A stretch of DNA of 64,000 nucleotides, from positions 1 to 64,000 of the forward strand of contig CAYMUL010000011.1 of the NCBI GenBank assembly GCA_964393605.1, written 5' to 3'. This document shows positions 36,564 through 43,064 of the stretch, piece by piece (the first letter of the stretch is position 1; the number at the start of each line of letters is the position of its first letter). The DNA comes from CAYMUL01 sp964393605. GTDB lineage: Bacteria; Bacteroidota; Ignavibacteria; Ignavibacteriales; Ignavibacteriaceae. The notes beneath the pieces were generated by a model. That model was given only the letters and a program-made list of their open reading frames with translations. It searched no databases and was not told the DNA's origin. Position numbers and translations under genes: made by a program.

Positions 36564-37883
36564 TCAAATAATTTTTTTTGAGCGAAGAGCTTTCTCTATT
36601 GTGAAATCACCAACTTCCTCAACACTGTAACTCACACGTGTATTCGGTTTTTGTATGTTGATGTAACGTGCAAGGTCAATCGGTGTTCCGATAACAACTG
36701 CATCGCAATCGGATTGATTGATTGTCGTTTCGAGATCTCTCATCTGTGCTTTGCCGTAGCCCATTGCGGGTAAAAGAATTCCGATGTGAGGATACTTCTT
36801 AAAAGTTTCCGAAATGGAATCCACTGTGAATGGACGCGGATCAATAATTTCCAATGCACCATATTTTTTTGCCGCGAGTGTTCCGGCACCGAAGAGCATT
36901 TCTCCGTGCGTCAATGTTGGTCCATCTTCTACAACAAGAACTCTTTTTCCTTCAATCAACTCCGGTTTATCAACAACGTACGGCGAAGTGCTTTTTATTA
37001 TTCTCGCGGAAGGATTTACATTTTTAACATTCTCTTCAAGCTTTATAATATTTTTCTTTTGAGCAGAATCAATTTTATTAATAATTACAACATCAGCGCA
37101 GCGAAGTGATGTATTGCCCGGATAGTAGGAAAGTTCATGTCCAACTCTATGCGGATCAACAACGGTGAAAGTTAAATCGGAACGGTAAAATGAATAATCA
37201 TTATTTCCGCCGTCCCAAACAATTACATCGGCTTCCTCTTCAGCTTGGCGAAGAATTGCTTTGTAATCTACTCCAGCATATATGACGAGACCGTTAGCAA
37301 CGTAATGCTCATATTCTTCAATCTCCTCAATTGTGCATTTATGCTTTTTGAAATCGGAGTATTCTGCAAATCGTTGAACTTTTTGTTTTGCAAGATTGCC
37401 GTACGGCATTGGATGGCGGATTGCAACAACTTTTTTTCCTGCATTGGTTAACGTTTGAACAACTTTGCGTGAGACTTGCGATTTGCCGCATCCCGTGCGA
37501 ACTGCAATTATTGATACGAGCGGTTTTTTACTTTTGATTTGTGTTTGTTCAACGCCAAGTAATTTAAAATCGGCGCCGGCTCGGTTCACTATCGCCGCCT
37601 TCTCCATTACATAGTTAAACGGAATATCGGAGTAAGAAAAAACAACTTCATCAACTTTGAATTTTTTAATTAGAGAAGTTAATTTCTTCTCTTCATAAAT
37701 TTTGATTCCGTCACGGTAATACTTGCCTGCTAATTCCGGCGGATAAATTCTTCCTTCGATATTCGGAATTTGAGTTGCGGTAAATGCAACGACATTATAT
37801 TTTTTGTTCTTTCTAAAATAGACATTGAAGTTGTGGAAATCCCTACCTGCTGCGCCCATTATGATTACATTTTTTCGTGCCAT
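36564..37883 (-). CDS. Cyclic 2,3-diphosphoglycerate synthetase-like GTPase
   Basis: The 439-residue protein begins with a Rossmann-like 'NVIIMGAAGRDFHNFN' and has a P-loop 'AVRTGCGKSQVSRKV' near residue 130, with 'VIWDGGNNDYSFY' later. This matches the family typified by archaeal cyclic 2,3-diphosphoglycerate synthetase, which has bacterial homologues of unclear role. It stands alone, converging on the MFS fusion gene. The real substrate in this organism cannot be told from sequence. Confidence 0.8.
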   Translation of the reverse strand: MARKNVIIMGAAGRDFHNFNVYFRKNKKYNVVAFTATQIPNIEGRIYPPELAGKYYRDGIKIYEEKKLTSLIKKFKVDEVVFSYSDIPFNYVMEKAAIVNRAGADFKLLGVEQTQIKSKKPLVSIIAVRTGCGKSQVSRKVVQTLTNAGKKVVAIRHPMPYGNLAKQKVQRFAEYSDFKKHKCTIEEIEEYEHYVANGLVIYAGVDYKAILRQAEEEADVIVWDGGNNDYSFYRSDLTFTVVDPHRVGHELSYYPGNTSLRCADVVIINKIDSAQKKNIIKLEENVKNVNPSARIIKSTSPYVVDKPELIEGKRVLVVEDGPTLTHGEMLFGAGTLAAKKYGALEIIDPRPFTVDSISETFKKYPHIGILLPAMGYGKAQMRDLETTINQSDCDAVVIGTPIDLARYINIQKPNTRVSYSVEEVGDFTIEKALRSKKII

Positions 37884-37909
37884 AATTATTAATCTCTTGT
37901 GATTGTTTT

Positions 37910-37917
37910 TATATTTG
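37910..37917 (+). promoter_or_regulatory. Bacteroidota-type -7 box for the MetX-like gene
   Basis: TATATTTG matches TAnnTTTG and lies 35 bases before the ATG at 37953, in a 69-base divergent spacer. A matching upstream TTG box at the ideal distance is not clear. Confidence 0.4.
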
Positions 37918-37952
37918 CAATTAAATTGCTAACACTAACATAAGGAATTTTT

Positions 37953-38993
37953 ATGAAAGCACTCAAGACAATTCAACGAAAACCTTACTTTAAAACAATA
38001 ATTATATTTTTTTCATTTTTACTTTTTTCGTTCGAATTTTATGCCCAACAATTGTATGGCGAAATCGGAACATTAAAACTTGAAAGCGGGGAAGAGATTT
38101 CAAACTGTCGAATCGGTTACAGATTATTTGGAAGATTAAATTCAGATTCATCCAATGTTGTTATGTATCCAACCTGGTTTGCCGGTTTTAGCGAACAGCT
38201 TGCACCGCTTATCGGTCAGGGGAAATTGGTTGACAGTTCAAAATATTTTGTAATCGCAGTTGATGCGTTCGGAAATGGAATTTCAACTTCACCCGGAAAT
38301 TCTGACTTAAGAGAAAATTTTCCATATTTTTCAATGAGGGATATTGTCAATGCTGAATATCTTTTATTAACGAAGATATTGAACTTAAAAAAACTACACG
38401 CGGCAATCGGAGGTTCGATGGGAGGAATGCAGGTTCTGCAATTTGCCGCTAGCTATCCCGGCTTTGCAAAAAAAATTGTAGCTTATGTTCCAACTCCATG
38501 GGCAAGTAGTTATGATAAATTACTTTGGCAAACCCGATATCAATTCATCGAAACATCAAGAAAGTATAATGTTTCCGAAAAAGAAATCATGAGCATTCTG
38601 AACATGCTTACACAAACAGTTGCAAGAACTCCCGATCACTTTGTGAAAAATAATCCGCGCGAAAATTTTGAAACTTATATGCAAAAATTCGATAAAGAAC
38701 CTTCGAAAATTTTTACGAGTTTGGACTATTTGTATCAACTTAAAGCGATGATTAATCATGATGTTCTATTAACTCCCGGAATCACAAAAGAAAATATAAA
38801 GGAGAAAATTGTTTCGGAGATGTTCATGATTATTGCGGAAAGAGATATGATACTTCACCCCTCACCGGCGAAAGAATTTGCGCAAATGATTAATACAAAA
38901 ATTCTTCTTCTCGATAGCGAATGCGGACATCTTTCCGTCAATTGTGAAATGGAACGAGTTGTAAAGGAGATTGATATTTTTTTAGAAAAATGA
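37953..38993 (+). CDS. Exported MetX-like alpha/beta hydrolase
   Basis: The 346-residue protein resembles homoserine O-acetyltransferase (MetX): the nucleophile elbow 'GGSMGGMQVLQFAA' near residue 152 carries the Ser, 'IIAERDMILHP' near 293 carries the Asp and 'SECGHLSVN' near 328 carries the His. Unlike cytosolic MetX, it starts with a signal peptide ('FFSFLLFSFEFYAQQ'), so it is probably exported and more likely an esterase or acyltransferase on an outside substrate. It is a single gene. Confidence 0.78.
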   Translation: MKALKTIQRKPYFKTIIIFFSFLLFSFEFYAQQLYGEIGTLKLESGEEISNCRIGYRLFGRLNSDSSNVVMYPTWFAGFSEQLAPLIGQGKLVDSSKYFVIAVDAFGNGISTSPGNSDLRENFPYFSMRDIVNAEYLLLTKILNLKKLHAAIGGSMGGMQVLQFAASYPGFAKKIVAYVPTPWASSYDKLLWQTRYQFIETSRKYNVSEKEIMSILNMLTQTVARTPDHFVKNNPRENFETYMQKFDKEPSKIFTSLDYLYQLKAMINHDVLLTPGITKENIKEKIVSEMFMIIAERDMILHPSPAKEFAQMINTKILLLDSECGHLSVNCEMERVVKEIDIFLEK

Positions 38994-39041
38994 ATTTGCG
39001 ATTATTAGAAATTCTACATAAATAAAGTTAAACGAGTAGTT

Positions 39042-39125
39042 GTGAGCGCAGCTTGTCCCGACGCAGTCGGGAGGTGGGCTCGAACCATCGCCCCCTCCGA
39101 TAAATCGGAGTGCTCTACTCCTGAG
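39042..39125 (-). pseudogene. Decayed tRNA-Lys-like copy lacking its 5' end
   Basis: On the minus strand the D arm (CTCAGGAGTAGAGC), an anticodon arm with only six loop bases (CTCCG-ATTTAT-CGGAG), and a T arm (GATGG-TTCGAGC-CCACC) are followed by a 23-base insert containing TCCCGACTGCGTCGGGA, and then by CGCTCAC matching the tRNA-Lys 3' end and its flank. The 5' acceptor strand is missing; in its place is the end of the GIY-YIG gene. It cannot fold as a working tRNA. Confidence 0.75.
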
Positions 39126-39372
39126 TTTTTAATTTTGATAAATATTCAATTGCTTTATTAGAGTTCTTGAAAGATTTGAGTTTAAGTTCAAGATGGTAGG
39201 CATCAGATTTGGATTTGCAAGGAAAGGAAATCACCAAATTCCATGGACCCTTATTCTTGGTGAAAGAACTACGATTAGAATTATGTCTCTTCAAACGATC
39301 GATGATATTGGAAGTATGTCCGATATAATGAATATCGAACTTGGCGGAATAGATGATATAGACTGAGTACAT
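39115..39372 (-). CDS. GIY-YIG nuclease domain protein
   Basis: The 85-residue protein is a single GIY-YIG domain: 'YSVYIIYSA' and 'HYIGHTSNIIDRLKRHN' contain the two namesake strands and the catalytic Arg, and 'YHLELKLKSFKNSNKA' has the metal-binding Glu. Family members cut DNA; small free-standing ones often move as selfish or homing-type genes. The last four codons and the stop (ACT CAG GAG TAG) are made from the D arm of a broken tRNA-Lys copy. The ATG lies 69 bases after the intact tRNA-Lys on the same strand. Confidence 0.85.
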   Translation of the reverse strand: MYSVYIIYSAKFDIHYIGHTSNIIDRLKRHNSNRSSFTKNKGPWNLVISFPCKSKSDAYHLELKLKSFKNSNKAIEYLSKLKTQE

Positions 39373-39400
39373 AATAACTGTGAAAAATAAAATCCAAGTT

Positions 39401-39431
39401 AAAAAAGAAAATCCCGCAAGAAGCGGGATTT
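39401..39431 (-). terminator. Terminator after tRNA-Lys
   Basis: On the minus strand AAATCCCGC / GCGGGATTT, a perfect 9-base stem with a 5-base loop, is followed by TCTTTTTT. It lies 10 bases after the 3' end of the tRNA-Lys and ahead of the GIY-YIG gene. Confidence 0.8.
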
Positions 39432-39441
39432 AATCGAGTTG

Positions 39442-39513
39442 TGAGCGCGGGTGGGCTCGAACCACCGACCCTCTGCTTAAAAGGCAGATGCTCTACCCCT
39501 GAGCTACGCGCCC
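39442..39513 (-). tRNA. tRNA-Lys (anticodon TTT)
   Basis: The 72-base cloverleaf is complete: acceptor GGGCGCG/CGCGCTC with one G-T pair, D arm GCTC-AGGGGTA-GAGC, anticodon arm TCTGC-CTTTTAA-GCAGA giving anticodon TTT, a 5-base variable loop, T arm GGTGG-TTCGAGC-CCACC and discriminator A at 39442. CCA is not encoded. Broken copies of the same tRNA lie on both sides. Confidence 0.95.
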
Positions 39514-39578
39514 TCGTGTTAAAAATCAATATTCAAAAATTTCCTTTTCGAATCATTATCTCATTCGAAATTTTTCAT

Positions 39579-39636
39579 TTCGAACCACCGACCCTTCCGA
39601 TAAAATCGGAATGCTCTACCCCTGAGCTACGCGCCC
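39579..39636 (-). pseudogene. Decayed tRNA-Lys-like copy lacking its 3' end
   Basis: On the minus strand GGGCGCGTAGCTCAGGGGTA and GAGC match the intact tRNA-Lys exactly. The anticodon arm is changed to TTCCG-ATTTTAT-CGGAA, and the match ends within the T loop (GGTGGTTCGAA), after which unrelated AT-rich sequence begins. The 3' half of the T arm and the acceptor 3' strand are missing, so it cannot form a tRNA. Confidence 0.8.
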
Positions 39637-39827
39637 GATTTAATTAACTTATATTTTCATTTTGGGGGAAGATAAAAGTTGCTTCGGGGTTTCTAAAATT
39701 TGAGGCACAAAAATACGATGCAACCAAAAGTTTTCAAAGAGTTCTGAAAAAAAATCTCTATTTTTGCATCGGTTTTTGCAAAAAAATAGCAGATTAAATT
39801 AATTAATAAATTTTCACTTCTTAAAAT

Positions 39828-41207
39828 ATGCTTGGACGAATCTTACAACCGGAAATATTGGATCTGATCGAGAAGAGAGAACTCGGCACTCTGCGCGAAG
39901 AAATCGCAGAATGGACTGCCGTTGACGTCGCCGATCTCATCTCCGATTTGCATGTGAACGAACAAGCAGTCGTATTCAGAATTTTGCCAAAAGATTTGGC
40001 TTCGGAAACTTTTGAATATCTCGAATTGGAAGCGCAGATGGAGTTGCTAAAAGCTATGGGGAATGAAGAAGTAGCTTCAATTCTGAATGATATGTCTCCC
40101 GATGATCGTACTGCATTTTTAGAAGAACTCCCCGCAACAATTACAAAGCAATTAATCTCGATGCTTTCACCTTCAGAAAGACATGTTGCACTTTCTCTGC
40201 TTGGCTATCCCGAAAATAGTATCGGAAGATTAATGACACCCGACTATCTCGCAGTGAAAGAGAATTGGACTGTGCAGGAAGTTCTCGACTACATCAGAGT
40301 GAATGGTAGCAGTAGCGAAACTCTTAATATTATTTATGTTACCGATGAACGGGGAAGACTTGTGGACGATATTAAAATTAGAGAAATTTTGCTCGCCGAT
40401 CCTAAAACTCGGTTATTTGAATTATTAGATGGTACTTACATTTTTCTTCAAGCCGATGATGATCAAGAAAAAGCTGTAGATTTTTTTAAGAAATATGATC
40501 GAATAGCATTGCCTGTTACAGATACACATCAAATACTCATCGGTATTGTTACATTTGATGATGTCTTCGATGTTGCCGAAGAAGAAGCAACTGAAGATAT
40601 TCAAAAGATGGGTGCAGTTGAAGCACTGGATGAACCATACTCTACTATTCCTGTGTTTGAGATGATTAAGAAGCGAGCCGGTTGGTTAAGTTTATTATTC
40701 ATCGGAGAACTTTTCACTGCTTCTGCAATGGGTTACTTTGAAAACGAGATTGAAAAAGCGGTAGTGCTTGCGCTCTTCATTCCGTTAATTATTTCAAGCG
40801 GAGGAAATTCCGGTTCACAAACGGCAACATTGGTTATACGCGCATTATCATTGGGTGAAATTACGGTTAAAGATATTTTTTTTGTGATAAAGAGAGAATT
40901 GATTTCCGGTTTTGTTTTGGGTTGCATCTTAGCTGTCTTAGGTTTTTTGCGAATATCTATGTGGCAATTTATTGCTCATCCGTTTTCTCAGTATTGGTTT
41001 CCGATTGCAATGACGGTTTCACTCTCATTAATTGGTGTAGTAATGTGGGGAACTTTGATGGGAGGAATTTTTCCTCTGCTATTAAAGCGAATGGGGTTTG
41101 ATCCTGCAACATCATCTGCGCCGTTTGTCGCAACTTTGGTAGATGTTACAGGACTTGTAATTTATTTTTCATTTTCAATAACGATACTTAAAGGAATTCT
41201 TCTTTAA
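39828..41207 (+). CDS. mgtE: MgtE-family magnesium transporter
   Basis: The 459-residue protein has an N-terminal helical superhelix (residues 1-125), two CBS domains ('GRLMTPDYLAVKENWTVQEV' near 131 and 'YDRIALPVTDTHQILIGIVT' near 222) and five C-terminal membrane helices including 'FIPLIISSGGNSGSQTATLV', which carries the pore motif. MgtE is a Mg2+ channel gated by Mg2+ binding to the cytosolic domains. I found no M-box riboswitch in the 190 bases upstream. It is followed after 29 bases by the aminotransferase gene. Confidence 0.95.
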   Translation: MLGRILQPEILDLIEKRELGTLREEIAEWTAVDVADLISDLHVNEQAVVFRILPKDLASETFEYLELEAQMELLKAMGNEEVASILNDMSPDDRTAFLEELPATITKQLISMLSPSERHVALSLLGYPENSIGRLMTPDYLAVKENWTVQEVLDYIRVNGSSSETLNIIYVTDERGRLVDDIKIREILLADPKTRLFELLDGTYIFLQADDDQEKAVDFFKKYDRIALPVTDTHQILIGIVTFDDVFDVAEEEATEDIQKMGAVEALDEPYSTIPVFEMIKKRAGWLSLLFIGELFTASAMGYFENEIEKAVVLALFIPLIISSGGNSGSQTATLVIRALSLGEITVKDIFFVIKRELISGFVLGCILAVLGFLRISMWQFIAHPFSQYWFPIAMTVSLSLIGVVMWGTLMGGIFPLLLKRMGFDPATSSAPFVATLVDVTGLVIYFSFSITILKGILL

Positions 41208-41236
41208 AAGAATTTTTACGAAAGGATTAAAAACTT

Positions 41237-42403
41237 ATGAACGTACCACTTTTAGATTTAAAAGCACAGTACAAATCACTTAAACCAGAGATTGATGAAG
41301 CACTAATTCGTGTTGCAGAATCGCAATATTTCATTCTTGGACCGGACATGCAAAAAATGGAAAAAGAACTTTGCGATTTCCTCGGATGCAAATATGCATT
41401 CGGCGTTTCATCGGGAACGGACGCATTACTATTGGCGTTAATGGCTCTCGATATCAAGCAGGGAGATGAAGTAATTGTTCCGACTTATTCTTTCTTTGCA
41501 ACTGCAGGAGTTGTTGCACGTTTGAATGCCACACCAGTTTTCGTCGATGTCGATCCGGTTACTTTTAATATCGATCCCGAAGAAGTTAGAAAAAAAATCA
41601 CCGACAAAACAAAAGCAATTGTGCCGGTTCATCTTTACGGACAAAGTTCCGATATGGATGCGATTATGCAAATCGCAAATGAAAATAATCTTTACGTCAT
41701 TGAAGACGGTGCGCAAGCAATCAGCACACAATATAAAGATGGCAGATGTGCAGGAACAATCGGTCATATCGGATGTTATTCATTCTTTCCTTCAAAAAAT
41801 CTCGGCTGTTTCGGAGATGGCGGATTGGTTGTAACCAACGATGATGACCTTGCGTATCGTATGAAGATAATGAGAGTTCACGGCGGAGATCCAAAATACT
41901 ATCATAAAGTTATTGGCGGAAATTTTAGAATGGATGCAATTCAAGCGGCAATCATTAGTGTTAAACTGCCTCATCTAAATTCCTGGTCGGAAGGAAGAAG
42001 AAAGAATGCAAATCTTTACACAAAACTTTTTATTGAAAATTCTCTCGCAACAAAAACGGGAGGAACGAAATTTTCTTCTGCGGAAAAAGTTTTACTTCCC
42101 GCGGCTGTTTATGAAAATAGCGGACATAAAAATCATCACATCTATAATCAATATTGTATCCGTGTGGAAAAGCGTGATGAACTTCGTAAATATCTTTCCG
42201 AAAAAAATATTGGAACTGAAATTTATTATCCCGTTCCTTTCCACCAACAAGAATGTTTTAAATATCTTGGATACAAAGATGGTGAGTTCCCCCTCTCCGA
42301 ATTTTCTGCTCAACACTCCGTTGCACTGCCGATTTATCCCGAATTGAGTGCATCGCAAATTGAATACGTTGTTACGACGATAGCAGAATTTTTTAAAGCA
42401 TAA
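41237..42403 (+). CDS. DegT/DnrJ/EryC1/StrS-family sugar aminotransferase
   Basis: The 388-residue PLP enzyme shows the family start 'VPLLDLKAQYKSLKPEI', the 'GVSSGTDALLLALMAL' segment, the Asp-containing 'VIEDGAQAIST' and the PLP Lys in 'SFFPSKNLGCFGDGGLV' near residue 188. Enzymes of this group transaminate nucleotide-linked keto-sugars for surface polysaccharides or lipid A variants. No other sugar-modifying genes are next to it, so the exact sugar is unknown. It converges on the PAP2 gene with 7 bases between. Confidence 0.88.
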   Translation: MNVPLLDLKAQYKSLKPEIDEALIRVAESQYFILGPDMQKMEKELCDFLGCKYAFGVSSGTDALLLALMALDIKQGDEVIVPTYSFFATAGVVARLNATPVFVDVDPVTFNIDPEEVRKKITDKTKAIVPVHLYGQSSDMDAIMQIANENNLYVIEDGAQAISTQYKDGRCAGTIGHIGCYSFFPSKNLGCFGDGGLVVTNDDDLAYRMKIMRVHGGDPKYYHKVIGGNFRMDAIQAAIISVKLPHLNSWSEGRRKNANLYTKLFIENSLATKTGGTKFSSAEKVLLPAAVYENSGHKNHHIYNQYCIRVEKRDELRKYLSEKNIGTEIYYPVPFHQQECFKYLGYKDGEFPLSEFSAQHSVALPIYPELSASQIEYVVTTIAEFFKA

Positions 42404-42410
42404 AAAAATT

Positions 42411-42965
42411 TCAATCTCTGTTTGATGCTCTTTTTTCGAGCATCAAATGGAGGTATGAAAATAAACAACCCAACGCGCTACCGATAATCGCACCTGCAAG
42501 AATATCCGATGGATAGTGCAAGCCGAGATAAACTCGCGAGATTGAAACAAGAATCGCAGTAACAAATAAAACTATTTTGTAGTTCGGAAAGAGTCGATAA
42601 AAATAAGTCGCGGCGGCAAAGTTATTCAACGCATGATTTGAAGGGAAGGAGAAAGTTCCGTTGCAACCGAGTGGCGTGAGGGCATCGGGTAAAGCATTGC
42701 ACGGTCTAACTCTTTGAAAAAATTCTTTCAAAACTTTATGTCCGAGTTGATCGCCAACTGCGATTAGTAAAATAATTCCAAGCACAGCCCATTTTCCACG
42801 CTTGCCGCCTTTAGTATAAAGAATACCGAGTAAAATCAGATAGGCGATATACCAATTGTTCACATTCGTGATGATCGAGAAAAATTTATCAAGCGGCTTC
42901 GCAGAAAGGGAATGATTGAAAAAATAAAAGATCGAGATGTCGATCGAATAGAAAAAGTCAAGCAT
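42411..42965 (-). CDS. PAP2-family membrane phosphatase
   Basis: The 184-residue protein has about five membrane helices and the three PAP2 motifs: 'KEFFQRVRP' near residue 79, 'PSNHALNN' near 108 and 'SRVYLGLHYPSDILAG' near 142, with the catalytic His in the last. Likely substrates are undecaprenyl pyrophosphate, a phosphatidate or lipid A phosphate; the sequence does not decide. It is divergent from the histidine kinase gene. Confidence 0.88.
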   Translation of the reverse strand: MLDFFYSIDISIFYFFNHSLSAKPLDKFFSIITNVNNWYIAYLILLGILYTKGGKRGKWAVLGIILLIAVGDQLGHKVLKEFFQRVRPCNALPDALTPLGCNGTFSFPSNHALNNFAAATYFYRLFPNYKIVLFVTAILVSISRVYLGLHYPSDILAGAIIGSALGCLFSYLHLMLEKRASNRD

Positions 42966-43064
42966 ATTATAAATCGTATTTTATCTATCAAAAAAAACTG
43001 AACAAAATTACTATATTTTGACGTTAAAAAAATTAAAAGTAGTGTTGTACACAAATAAATTTTA

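Noticed and set aside
39640..39827. M-box (Mg2+) riboswitch before mgtE
   Set aside because: I looked for the conserved M-box core and the long paired leader and found only AT-rich sequence with a short G run.
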